This document shows, one piece after another, positions 1 to 8,847 of a stretch of 64,000 nucleotides of DNA. The translations under genes were made by a program, and so were the position numbers. The stretch is from Paramoeba atlantica. Taxonomy: Eukaryota; Discosea. The stretch is taken from assembly GCA_977017575.1 (NCBI GenBank), contig CDRNVI010000008.1, positions 232,140-296,139 of the forward strand, written 5' to 3'. How positions within the stretch are numbered: position 1 is the first letter of the stretch; each line of letters starts with the position of its first letter. The notes under the pieces are model-generated. The model saw only the letters and a program-made list of their open reading frames with translations, ran no database searches and had not been told where the DNA came from.

Positions 1-272
1 CTGTTCTACTTGGGGTCGGCCTAGAAAGGGCCATGTCTCTCTTACTGGGAGGTCTCTTACTGTTGGTTCTCCGGTATCTTTGGAAAGCATTCTCATTGAT
101 TTTTATAAACCCCGTTCCGGTTTAATGTACCTGTAGATCGCTATTGGAGCCCCTGCAACTTGGCGTCTTTTTTGGGTCCACTCGGGGTCACGGTGGGTCA
201 CTAGGGGCCGTGGTGGTCCCCTAGTGACCACTGCTACTTGTCCTTGTTGATCATTTTGTATGTATGTAATTA
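1..272. other. No gene seen; short GGGTCCACT/CTAGGGGCC repeats
   Basis: I see no convincing coding signal here. Bases 170-235 hold repeated GGGTCAC and CTAGGGGCC motifs that partly form an inverted repeat. A related stretch (GGGTCCACTAGGGGCCACAC) lies near 4110, so this is probably the edge of an interspersed repeat. Confidence 0.4.
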
Positions 273-523
273 TTGAGGGAGATACGGAGTATCTAACTCG
301 CTTACTAAGGTTAATTCCAAAAACTGAAAAAGATCCCCAAAGAAGCATAAGACTGAGTTTTTTCAAAATTCCAAAACGTAGCAGTAGGTCATTAGATGAA
401 CTCTTAAATACTCTAGAAATCATCTAAAACAACCTTATTTCCCAAATTTTAGAACATTTTTCGTAAACAAAAGTGCGTGTGCAAAGGTCTGCGATACGAC
501 AAACTGGTTGACTAAGGAGCGTC

Positions 524-594
524 CTTTGAGTAGTCCAGTTGGTAAAGGGGTTCCATTTTGACGCTGAACGTCCGCGGTTCGATTCCCGACATTG
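524..594 (+). other. tRNA-like segment with A and B boxes
   Basis: TAGTCCAGTTGG (531-542) fits the RNA polymerase III A box and GGTTCGATTCC (576-586) fits the B box, at tRNA-like spacing. The anticodon and T stems pair poorly (mismatches in the T stem), so this is more likely the tRNA-derived promoter of a repeat than a working tRNA gene. An almost identical sequence sits inverted at 57,852-57,922. Confidence 0.55.
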
Positions 595-689
595 ACATTT
601 TACTAAAAAAATCGAAAAAAAAATTATTTGCTCAAGATCGCCAAAAAAAACAAATTCGGAACAATTCTTTTTTTTCAGATTTTTTTTTC

Positions 690-1089
690 TCGTGCATACG
701 TGTACACGTGGCACTTACTCTTTCGTGGCAGTGGTGTACTGCCACGTGAGGCAGTGAACGCAGTGTAGATGCAGTGTAAGTGCACTGCCACGTGAGGCAG
801 TGACTGCAGTGCAGCTGCATCACGTACGTGAAAGAGTAACTGTACTGCCACGTGAGGCAGTGAACGCAGTGTAGATGCAGTGGCACGTGCGAGAGTAAGT
901 GTACTGCCACGTGAGGCAGTGAACGCAGTGTAGATGCAGTGGCGCGTGAGAGAGTCAGTGACTGCAGTGCAGATGCAGTATAAGTGCACTGCCACGTGAG
1001 GCAGTGACTGCAGTGCAGCTGCATCACGTACGTGAAAGAGTAAGTGTGCGGCCACGTGAGGCAGTGAACGCAGTGGTGCGTGAGAGAGT
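690..1089 (+). repeat. 59-bp tandem repeats with CACGTG cores (left part)
   Basis: The unit is about 59 bp: TGCCACGTGAGGCAGTGAAC, then CGCAGTGTAGATGCAGTGGC, then ACGTGAGAGAGTAAGTGTAC. Each unit carries one or two CACGTG palindromes and CAGTG/CACTG half sites, and some units add a GACTGCAGTG segment. The ORFs here on the minus strand are repeat-encoded and low complexity. The array is broken at 1090 by the IS30-like transposon and resumes at 2532. Confidence 0.85.
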
Positions 1090-2531
1090 TGTGGATTGTC
1101 ATACTCAGTGCAACACCTTTTTGTCATACTCAGTGCAACAAAAATGAGAAAAATATGGGTGTGTTCCGGATGTCAGGATTTTCGCATACTCAGTGCAACA
1201 CTGTTTTTTCGGTCGGACAGCACCACGAACGGACACGGGATTGTATGAGCCATGTTAAGAAAGAAACAATGGATTAAGGAAAAAAAATTATATAAGGAGA
1301 AGAAAAAAGGAGTACCTGGATAATCGATATTGACGGAACAACATAACGCGTTTCTTTAGTAAAGAGATAAACTTTTTACCTTTACTACTTTACAACTTAC
1401 GGCTATACAACTTACTGCTTTCATGTATAGTACCGTCTCTTTATAGTAAAATTTGGCCTTCCAAGGTCTTTGGGGAGACCCATTTCAAGCACTTTCGTGG
1501 CCGTTTCTTCAGTTTGTTGGCCGTCTTACTAACTTCGCGCTGTGTCAACCCCTCAAAAGTATCTGACTTGGTGTGATACTACCGGACCAGACCATTCATG
1601 TTTTCAACGGCCCCCTTTTCCCATGAGTGGTAAGGATGACAAAAGTAAGATTTGCATCCTAACTTCCTGTTGATGGCTTCATAATTGGTGTTTTCAGTTC
1701 CATTGTCATACGTTATGGTATGCACTTTGTATTTCTTTAAGGCTTTCAGCACCTGTGTTTCAACTTGTTTTGACTGCTTGGATTGAAATACACGGACAAC
1801 AAACCTTTCTTTCGTTCACAAAGGGTCAGGATGAAATACCCACTTTTCTTTGCTCCCTCAATTAAATCGGCCTCCCAATCACCATACCGACGTCGTGTGT
1901 TTACTATTTGGGGACGATGATCGATAGAAACCCGGTTTGGAATGGTACTTCGACCATGAATGCGTCGAACATAAGGCCGCCTTCCGCGGATCCGTAGGCA
2001 CCTATGAATCTTCCCCCCATTGTCTTTGTCTCGACGAACAAATCGATAGATTGTGGAGGTGGATGGTGAACCTTGTGAGCCGACAACAAGTGTATTAGCA
2101 ACCTGCTCCGGGCTGTGAAGCTTTCGGAGACGGGTCTTTACACTTTTTTCAAGACTGGCTCGAATTAGACGTGGTCTGGTCCCTTTATTAACCAGTCGTC
2201 TCTTGGCAACACGATGGGCACGTCTGGAACGATATTGCCCACCTCTTTTCCTGTTGCGTGCCAGCTCACGACATACCGCACTTGGTGACTTATCAATCGA
2301 TCGGGCAATTTCCCTCTTCGTGGCGCCACTTTCAAACATCGTTTGAATATCTTTGCGATTGTTTTCAGATAATCTTCTGTACTTTGGCATGAATGAACTC
2401 AATTATGTAGAAATTAGTATATGAAGTGTACTATGTAGAAATTAACCTTTTGTTGCGCTGAGTATGACAATTATTATTATTTTGTTGCACTGAGTAATGA
2501 CAATTTGTTGCACTGACATTGACAATCCACC
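1090..2531 (-). mobile_element. IS30-like DNA transposon
   Basis: A 1.44-kb element ends in imperfect 25-bp terminal inverted repeats (1091-1115 and 2506-2530) that begin GTGGATTGTCA and end TCAGTGCAACA; two of the 25 positions differ noticeably. Further GTCATACTCAGTGCAACA copies sit just inside both ends (1122-1140 and 2447-2500), probably subterminal transposase-binding sites. AGT at 1087-1089 and 2532-2534 fits a 3-bp target duplication. The element splits the 59-bp repeat array. It carries one IS30-type transposase on the minus strand. IS30 elements are chiefly bacterial, so its place inside eukaryotic satellite DNA is notable. Confidence 0.8.
1441..2402 (-). pseudogene. IS30-family transposase, one frameshift and one stop
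   Basis: DDE recombinase expected to cut and join the ends of the surrounding transposon. From ATG at 2402, residues 20-52 form the HTH_38 DNA-binding region (GATKREIARSIDKSPSAVCR). The catalytic core starts with GDWEADLIEG near residue 174. The frame is then lost at about 1803-1812; the other frame continues with TYDNGTEN (second Asp), HPYHSWEKGAVENMNGLVR (Glu) and the C-terminal LKKRPRKCLKW block. These three motifs are the IS30 DDE signature. An in-frame TAG lies at 1579-1581, just after NGLVR. The total, about 320 codons, is close to the usual IS30 length (roughly 340-380). So the copy is nearly complete but decayed in two places, unless UAG is read as sense or frameshifting is used. Confidence 0.85.
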
Positions 2532-2534
2532 AGT

Positions 2535-3250
2535 AAGTGACTGCAGTGTAGCTGCAGTGGCACGTGCGAGAATAAGTGCACTTCCACGTGAGGCAGTGAA
2601 CGCAGTGTAGATGCAGTGGCGCGTGAGAGAGTAAGTGTACTGCCACGGGAGGAAGTGAATGTATTGATGTAGTGCAGCTGCAGTGGCACGTGCGAGAGTA
2701 AGTGCACTACCACTGTAAGTACAGTGGTACGTGAAAGAGTAAGTGTACTGCCACGTGAGGCAGTGAACGCAGTGTAGATGCAGTGGCACGTGAGAGAGTA
2801 AGTGTACTTCCACGTGAGGCAGTGAACGCAGTGCAGATGCAGTGGCGCGTGAGAGAGTCAGTGACTGCAGTGCGAGAGTAAGTGTACTGCCACGTGAGGC
2901 AGTGAACGCAGTGTAGATGCAGTGGCACGTGAGAGAGTAAGTGTACTTCCACGTGAGGCAGTGAACGCAGTGTAGATGCAGTGGCGCGTGAGAGAGTCAG
3001 TGACTGCAGTGCGAGAGTAAGTGTACTGCCACGTGAGGCAGTGAACGCAGTGTAGATGCAGTGGCACGTGAGAGAGTAAGTGTACTTCCACGTGAGGCAG
3101 TGAACGCAGTGCAGATGCAGTGGCGCGTGAGAGAGTCAGTGACTGCAGTGCGAGAGTAAGTGTACTGCCACGTGAGGAAGTGACTGCAGTAATGCAATGC
3201 AGCTACAGTGGCAAGTTCGAGAGTAATGTACTGCCACGTGAGGCGGTGAC
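2535..3250 (+). repeat. 59-bp tandem repeats with CACGTG cores (right part)
   Basis: Continuation of the array at 690-1089, about 11-12 units, in the same orientation. A higher-order unit of about 139 bp is visible at 2,720-3,130: two 59-bp units plus a GTCAGTGACTGCAGTGCGAG spacer, repeated nearly exactly three times. This indicates recent unequal exchange. Confidence 0.85.
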
Positions 3251-3414
3251 TGTATTGATGCAGTGTGTAGCTAGAGTGGAACGTGGGTGCAGGTGGCTGC
3301 ACATGAAACACCCACATGAGAGACCGTGCGCCACCAGTGGCTGCACTGGTGTTCCATTTAGAGAGTTTTGTTACAGATCGCCATGTTGTGGAAGGGTGGC
3401 CAGCTGGGAGATAA

Positions 3415-3616
3415 CCCAGATTGAAAGGGTCGAGGGAGATACGAAGCAACAGGCGTGGCAGATTCCCACTGAAAAGAAATGGTATCTCCCTGCACGAAGT
3501 TTGTCTCCGAGCTAGCAAGCGCAAAGGCTTTTCTCGTGCGGGGAGATACCATTTCTTTTCAGTGGTAATCTGCCACGCCTGTTGCTTCGTATCTCCCTCG
3601 ACCCTTTCAATCTGGG
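3415..3616. mobile_element. Foldback MITE, family F4
   Basis: The segment is almost one palindrome: CCCAGATTGAAAGGGTCGAG at the left is inverted as CTCGACCCTTTCAATCTGGG at the right, with arms of about 90 bp and a short loop. A close copy sits at 55,698-55,896, where it is flanked by a clear 5-bp TTATA duplication. It has no coding capacity. Confidence 0.8.
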
Positions 3617-3621
3617 TTGTG

Positions 3622-4011
3622 ATGGGAAAAATATATTGTCCTCGCTGCAAGGTGGACCGCCACGTGTCTTTGGGGGAACCTATAAGGTGTGTAATGTGTG
3701 CATGCACCATTGAAAGTGATGCAAAGGATCCTTGCATCCAATGTCAAAGGGTCTCTGTAATCATAGGTACGAACTACTGTCCTCTATGTAATGCTCCACA
3801 GGACTCTGAACGACTTCTGCCCAGTGCCATCGACCATCTACACGCTCGTGAGCTTCAAGGGAAGCACAATTTTCGCGCTCTTGCGGATGGAGGGTTTTAT
3901 GAAAGTCGCACCAATATGCTGATACTGCCTCATTCAAAGACAATTCCCGTATCAGTTGTCCAAGCAAAAACAGGACCACAAGTGCGAACAATCTCTTTTA
4001 CACTTTCATAG
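3622..4011 (+). CDS. Small double zinc-ribbon protein, function unknown
   Basis: A 129-codon ORF starts at ATG 3622, just outside the foldback element; the frame is open further upstream only because the MITE happens to be open. It has four CxxC motifs at residues 6/9 (YCPRC), 23/26 (CVMC), 38/41 (CIQC) and 53/56 (YCPLC). That spacing fits two zinc ribbons or one cross-braced pair. The rest (residues 60-129) shows no motif I know. No promoter or intron signal can be judged. It could be a small host gene, an exon, or a fragment of a larger element. The regular cysteine pattern argues against chance. I do not recognise the family. Confidence 0.4.
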   Translation: MGKIYCPRCKVDRHVSLGEPIRCVMCACTIESDAKDPCIQCQRVSVIIGTNYCPLCNAPQDSERLLPSAIDHLHARELQGKHNFRALADGGFYESRTNMLILPHSKTIPVSVVQAKTGPQVRTISFTLS

Positions 4012-4380
4012 CTTTTTAGGTCATGTTTTCATAAAATCCATGAATTCCTTAGTGGGGTATTATCAATGCCTAGCACCTGTCCCTCGCCGGAGGTATTTCT
4101 CGTCGGTTTTTGGGTCCACTAGGGGCCACACTGGGCCACTCGGACCCTGCATTGAGTCCATTGTACCGGGGGTGGGGGACAATACGTGGGAACGCTTGGT
4201 TTTATTGTACACCCCCTGCGTAAAAGAGGGCCTTCTTTTGCCTTTTCACAGATTTTCTTTCTAAAAATGATTACATTTTTACCCAAATTAGCAGCGAAGA
4301 CATGAAAATAGCGAAGCTCCGACTATTTTCGGGGAGAATATTTCCCGACTATTTTCGGGGAAGCTCCGAATTCGGGGAAG
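4012..4380. other. No gene seen; short direct repeats before a SINE
   Basis: Low coding potential. 4109-4150 resembles the GGGTCCACT/AGGGGCCAC motif of 170-235. 4311-4380 holds several copies of GAAGCTCCGACTATTTTCGG, one of which recurs just after the SINE (4744-4765). Confidence 0.4.
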
Positions 4381-4743
4381 AATTCAAAGTTTGAAGCACA
4401 TGGTGCTCAGACGGCGAGTTCAAACCCGCTCATCCCAATATTCCCGGCGGCCTCACTCTAAGAGGCTGGGCTGATAACCGACTAGGTCCAGTACTCGGAG
4501 GACCGTCCCGGACCCTCCCCTCAGGGAACCAGCTCCCTTACCCGGCTTACACCTCTTGGGTGAGCCGTGTTGACGTACAGTTCGTCGACGCAGCGTGTTG
4601 GCAACATCACGTTGGTGCCTTTGGACAAGCGGAAACTGGTAGAGGACGTCGGCCTCGGAACTTCCAAATCTGTCTGTGAAGGGTCTGGCTTGCCAGTGAC
4701 CATCCAGAGAGATCCGGAATGATTTGGATTTTTTTTGGATTTT
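4381..4743 (+). mobile_element. tRNA-derived SINE (family S1), head truncated
   Basis: Matches the S1 copy at 13,354-13,744 from AATTCAAAGTTTGAAGCACA onward, so it lacks the A-box part of the head. It keeps the B box, the body and the TTTGGATTTTTTTTGGATTT tail. GGGGAAGCTCCGA occurs on both sides (just before 4381 and at 4744), so insertion or recombination within that short repeat is likely. Confidence 0.85.
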
Positions 4744-4937
4744 GGGGAAGCTCCGACTATTTTCGTTATTTTTCGGAATTGTTATTGTACCTGTAGCTAC
4801 GCATTCTACCTGTAGCTAGTTATTGTACCGGGCGGGTACATTAACCCGGACGGGGGTTTAATTACCGGTGAAGCTTTTATTAAGAATAACATTAATTAAA
4901 GTAATTTCTGACGAGAAAAAATGTTTACTTTAATTAA
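4744..4937. other. No gene seen; GTACCTGTAGCTA motifs
   Basis: 4782-4860 has tandem ACCTGTAGCTA and ACCGGG..GGTACATTAACCCGG motifs forming short inverted repeats. Similar wording occurs near 9,040-9,100. Probably the remains of a small transposon; nothing codes. Confidence 0.35.
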
Positions 4938-5054
4938 TTCTTTTTTAGGCTCTTCGTTACACGCGCTGGTTATTTTCAACTTAGAAGTCACTAATGCTGC
5001 GTGCTTCGCGTTGAAAACTACCACCGCGTTTAAAGAAGATCCTAAAAAAGAAAA
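4938..5054. mobile_element. Foldback MITE, family F2
   Basis: A ~117-bp palindromic element. The left arm TTTTTTAGGCTCTTCGTTA (with CGCG and GGTTATTTTCAAC) is inverted at the right as ...CCGCGTTTAAAGAAGATCCTAAAAAAG. The centre is an inverted ACTTAGAAGTCACT/GCGCGCTTCGCGT-type core. Further copies lie at 15,187-15,303 (whole) and, as halves, at 9,455-9,530 and 15,332-15,375. Confidence 0.75.
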
Positions 5055-5700
5055 ATCGCCAAAAGATCATGAATAATCTATTTTTTTGCGTGAAAATGCG
5101 CGATTTTTAGGCGAAAATTGCGAAATTTTAACCCGAATTTGTACCATTTTTGATGCCTTACCAGTAGGGGTGGGAAGCGAATCAGCCGAAAAAAACGTCG
5201 TTGAATGGTAGCTGAGGCCCAAAACTCTTAAAATGCGTTTTAGGAGTCGATTTTGGAAAAATAATATCTTTACTTTCTTTTGGGTCAAAAAACTTTTTTT
5301 TTGGGTCACCCCAAAAAAATCGGACATTTTGATCTTGTCGGACCCCTCCTGCGCGTACCAGGGGGGGTACCCCCAGTGGGGGGGTGAAAAGTTATCGCCG
5401 CGGCCTACTCTATCACTTCCCTGCGCTCGATTTCGAAAAGCAAAAAATTTGAAAAAACTTTCTTGACGTATGCTCCCCCCTGGACCCCCCCTGGACCGCC
5501 CCCTGGACCCCCCCCTGGACCCCCCTCCCCTAGACCCCCCGTTTTTTTCAATTTCTTTTTTCATTTTCGGACCACCGGAGCCCCCTTTTGTATTTTCTTC
5601 TATTATATTACTGTGTTTCTCTTTATATTTTCACTGTTTTTGTTCACTTTTTTTTCAATAATCGAGGGTAGAGCGGTACTTATACAACTACCGCAATGCT
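5055..5700 (+). repeat. Interspersed repeat P with C-rich 10-bp tandem tract
   Basis: A T-rich leader, then GACCCCTCCTGCGCGTACCA, then a CCCCCTGGAC tandem tract at 5,472-5,543, then CATTTTTTTCAATTTT-like sequence and GGACCACCGGAGCCCCC. Related copies lie at 12,230-12,560, 12,570-13,050, 16,553-16,800 and 50,847-51,100. The proline/glycine-rich ORFs on both strands are products of the C tract and are not genes. Confidence 0.6.
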
Positions 5701-6843
5701 ACGTTAATTAAAGTTACGTCAATTTATGTTTTTGTGGCGTAAGTAAATTTGAGATTTACTATTTTTAAGCCCATAAGATTGAACGTAGTTTGCACACTTT
5801 TCCAAAATTTCCCAAAAGGTAACTAAACATCAACGAATTCCAAAGAAAATCAAGAATAAGCACACTAGAAGGTTTCTGCACAAAACAATGCCCCATCCAA
5901 CAAAACTCGTACCAGCGGACTTAACCTCACTTAACAGAAGACGTGTGACCATGATTTCACCCGTACCTGAGAACGTCAAAAGGTCAAAAATACTACAGTG
6001 TAGCAACGACTCTAAACTATGTATTTTGCAAGAAACAGAAACAAAAAAGAATTAAAAAATCGTTTTCTACTTTCGTGAAAAACTAAGCAAACATCGCTCA
6101 ATTCCATCTAAAGCGAAATACTCCACCGCCTATGGGTGTTGTTTCCAAGGGCAACTGGTCGTATTCTTGAGACATCTTCTAGAAATTTAAAAAATGAAAT
6201 TAGTAATTATTTTTCGTCATTTTTTGACCAAAATTAATTATTACGTTAATTACCGTAGAAACTTCAATTAAGGGTAATTAAAATTAAGGCAACTTTAATT
6301 AAGGCAGCTTTAATTACACCCAAGCCAAAAATTATTATCGCTAAAATTATTGGCACAAAAATTATTGTTTTTTTAATTAAAAGCTGTCAATTTTTGGCGA
6401 GAAACATTTTTTAATTTTTTTGGTCAATTTTTGAATTTCTCATGAGGTCTGATCTTGGCAACCACGTTTTAGAGAAGAGTTCCATAGATTTTACACAAAA
6501 ATTCAAATTTTATGAGAGGATTTGACGCGAGAGAAGCGAGATTGGCTTTATGTCAACACCCGGTCGTGAGATCATGCGAGATCACACCCGCATCCCATCA
6601 TTTAATGACCACTTAATAACCTGCCCTTCGCAACGCATTTGGCAAGATTAGAGAGATGCAAACCACCGTCCGGGTTATACCTAGGGACACTTGTGCTTCC
6701 TAAGGATAATAATTTTTTGGTGATAAGCAACTTTCTTCCCCGTAAAAATTCTTGAATCTTTTTGGGAGCAAAAAAACCCTTTCGACCTAATTTTGGGGTT
6801 TTCCGCCCCTCTACTAACAACTTCTATTGTTTGTCAATATGTA
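5701..6843. other. AT-rich DNA, no gene seen
   Basis: No ORF with protein character. 6,230-6,390 is rich in TTAATTAA-type motifs. A ~45-bp stretch (6,341-6,387, AAAATTATTGGCACAAAAAT then TATTG...AATTAAAAG) is repeated directly at 7,935-7,981 on the far side of the hAT-like element. Confidence 0.5.
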
Positions 6844-7039
6844 CAAATTTCCAGGGTTCGCAGAAACTATAAAACTATCAATATAGTACTATATAGTTAC
6901 TATAAACTTTTTTCGAAAACTATAAAAAACTATATTTTTTTGTTTCACATTTTAGGCACTCCGAAGCTCACCAACACTCCATAAATACACGGCGAATTCA
7001 TTTGTGTACGATTTTTCTTATTTTTAAACCCGAAAATTG

Positions 7040-7180
7040 ATGCCCGAAATTAAAGTTACGAGGGGTAGTTTCTGCAAAGATTATTTTATTGAACTGCTGC
7101 ACACGGAGGGAAGTAAAAAAGCGGTTGAATGTAACTTGTGTCAGGAGGGGACGTACCCCAGTCCCATCGCGTGGCCTTGA
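7040..7180 (+). pseudogene. Possible BED-finger start of a hAT transposase
   Basis: A 46-codon ORF (MPEIKVTRGSFCKDYFIELL..., then ECNLC at residues 30-34) begins at ATG 7040. The aromatic YF followed by a CxxC is the start of a BED zinc finger, the usual N-terminal domain of hAT transposases. A stop follows at 7,178-7,180; after a frame change the DNA still reads SCVPNIFSLHRC, which could be the His half of the finger. It lies inside an element with hAT-type ends, which supports the call. The remaining ~450 codons of a hAT transposase are absent. Confidence 0.4.
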
Positions 7181-7497
7181 CAGATTGCCTTGTGCGAATC
7201 TTGCGTCCCGAACATCTTCTCACTGCATCGCTGTCGCCGCGCTTTGGCTGGAGCCACCGACGTTATGTCTTGGGACTGAATAACTGCTGCTCACAATTCT
7301 ATGAGTTTGAATAAATACAATCATATGAGTCTGAATAAATTACGCGGTGTGTTGTCGAGTGGAGAGTTTGTACTTCCTATCGTCACTCCTTTCGCATGCG
7401 TTTCATTGCCATTTCCGAGGAGATGACACACTAGTTGATGATATTTTTCGGCGGTGATGGAATCGCGGGGAAGAGGGAGCATGTTTCGATAGCTATG

Positions 7498-7686
7498 TAA
7501 CCCAGGATAAAGTGGACGAGGGAGGTTCTAAAAGCACCTTTAAACCACCACAAAAATAGAATGATATCTCCCGGTTTGTAAAGGATTCCGACGTGCCAAA
7601 AGAATCTTTAAGGGACATACCCTTCCATTTTTATGGTGGTTTAAAGGTGCTTTTAGAACCTCCCTCGTCCACTTTAGCTTGGGTTA
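7498..7686. mobile_element. Foldback MITE, family F1
   Basis: TAACCCAGGATAAAGTGGAC at the left is inverted as GTCCACTTTAGCTTGGGTTA at the right; arms are ~55 bp and include GAGGGAGGTTCTAAAAGCACC. Other copies are at 52,992-53,187 (whole) and 14,874-14,938 (half). All three have the same outer flank, GGGAGCATGTTNCRATRGCTATG, so F1 lies at a fixed place inside or beside a larger repeat. Confidence 0.8.
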
Positions 7687-7933
7687 CATTTTTTTCAGAA
7701 TTTCTTGTCATATCATACGTATGTAAGCGTGTAAGAACGCATGTAAAGGCGTGTGTATGTCCTTCACAAGCGGAGAGGACTCAAAACATATCACTTGTAA
7801 AGTGAAAAAAACTTTATAGTTTTCTTATAGTTTTATAGTAAAATATAGTAAATATAGTACTATATAGTAACTATATTCAATGAAAAAAACTATATTTTAC
7901 TATATTATAGTTTCTGCGAACCCTGCAAATTTC

Positions 7934-8468
7934 TACGAAAATTATTGGCACAAAAATTATTGATTTTTTAATTAAAAGTTGCAGAGCTTTGCCAATAATT
8001 AAAACCTCAATAATATTAGTCGGCAGTGTAAGGCAATAATTAATTTTTTGTCATTTTGGGGAAAAAATTGGGAAAAAAAAATTTCATGATTCCGTCTCAG
8101 ACTTTTCCTTTCAATGATCGTTTTAACTTTTCTCTCACACGTTGAACTGGTTGAAGACCGTAAAGTTAGGCGAAACAGGCGAAGCTCGTCTAGAAAAGTT
8201 CGAAAAACATGAAAAATGATAACAAATTGAGCACTTTTAGCAGAAATGTGATATTTATGCTACAAACGACAATATTTAAATAAGAACTTTTTGGGCTTTT
8301 ATCAGCGCCACTTTAATTAAGGCAACTTTGATTAAGGCAAAAATTAATTTTTAAATCCGTTCTGCCTTAATTACTTTTATCCTTAATAACCGTTTCCCCG
8401 GTAATCTCGAGTGCAAGATTATATTCAAATCGTTTTTTGTTGCGACATTATACAATTAACATCAAATT
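7934..8468. other. AT-rich DNA, no gene seen
   Basis: Contains the second copy of the 45-bp direct repeat (7,935-7,981) and TTAATTAAGGCAACTTT motifs at 8,310-8,345 that echo 6,270-6,310. The two flanks of the hAT-like element therefore derive from related AT-rich repeat sequence. No coding signal. Confidence 0.45.
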
Positions 8469-8847
8469 AAACGGGGGTACGACTTAATGTACCGGGTACC
8501 CTTTTATATACCGGGGGGGTATAATCGCTACCCAATATACCCCCCCCTGGGCACCGTGGAAAACAAGGGGGTGGTGGTATAAACGCTCAAAAGAAATAGA
8601 GCGTTTATGCCTCCCACCCCCTTGTTTTCCACGGTGCCATCATGTATTGTCCCTTTTAACCTCTTTGGTTACCGTAAAAAACAGGTCCTCTTTGGTTTAC
8701 CGCAAAAAAACATTGGAGCTAATATACCCCCCACCCCCCCGCATTATACCCCCCACCCGGTATAAACGGTGAGCGAATATACCCCCCCTTAATATACAGA
8801 GTACACTTTATTATACCCCCCCTGTACATTAAGTCGTACCCCCGTTT
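8469..8847. mobile_element. Foldback element F3 with an internal perfect-stem hairpin
   Basis: Ends AAACGGGGGTACGACTTAAT...ATTAAGTCGTACCCCCGTTT are exact inverted repeats (23 bp or more). Inside, 8,551-8,637 forms a second hairpin: GCACCGTGGAAAACAAGGGG... is inverted as ...CCCCTTGTTTTCCACGGTGC, with an inner TAAACGCTC/GAGCGTTTA stem. Runs of ATACCCCCC and GGGGGGTAT give further pairing. No protein. Probably a MITE whose centre was gained by a foldback duplication. Confidence 0.75.

Larger units (their letters stand above)
273..3413 (+). mobile_element. Composite repeat element, copy A (IS30-like insertion inside)
   Basis: The segment starts TTGAGGGAGATACGGAGTAT and matches the reverse complement of 55,897-58,173 (copy B) over several hundred bases. 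In order it has an AT-rich leader, a tRNA-like stretch (524-594), a poly-A/T region, CACGTG-containing 59-bp tandem repeats, and one unit of the 27-bp GGCCAGCTGG repeat found about five times in copy B. The 1090-2531 portion is a separate DNA transposon inserted into the tandem repeats. I see no protein of its own, so it looks non-autonomous. The outer right end is unclear because a foldback element abuts it at 3415. Confidence 0.6.
6852..7925 (+). mobile_element. hAT-like transposon, probably non-autonomous
   Basis: A 1,074-bp element with inverted ends CAGGGTTCGCAGAAACTATA (6,852-6,871 and the inverse at 7,906-7,925), extended inward by long AT-rich ATAGTACTATATAGT subterminal inverted repeats. 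It is flanked by a perfect 8-bp target duplication CAAATTTC (6,844-6,851 and 7,926-7,933). A CAGGG terminus with an 8-bp TSD is typical of hAT. A BED-finger-like ORF remnant (7,040-7,180) may come from the lost transposase, and a foldback MITE (7,498-7,686) is nested inside. Confidence 0.85.

Noticed and set aside
531-594. A functional tRNA gene
   Set aside because: A and B boxes are good, but the T stem and anticodon arm do not pair properly in either copy, and it lies in a repeated element.
424-1127. Minus-strand histidine/cysteine-rich ORFs
   Set aside because: They translate the 59-bp CACGTG repeats and cross into the repeat leader; no conserved domain.
5067-5564. Glycine/arginine-rich RGG-type protein
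   Set aside because: It is encoded by the CCCCCTGGAC tandem tract of a P repeat; the same tract in other copies has different frames.
6341-7981. A pair of long terminal repeats suggested by the 45-bp direct repeat around the hAT-like element
   Set aside because: The repeats are only ~45 bp and AT-rich, without TG...CA ends, primer-binding site or coding region between them.
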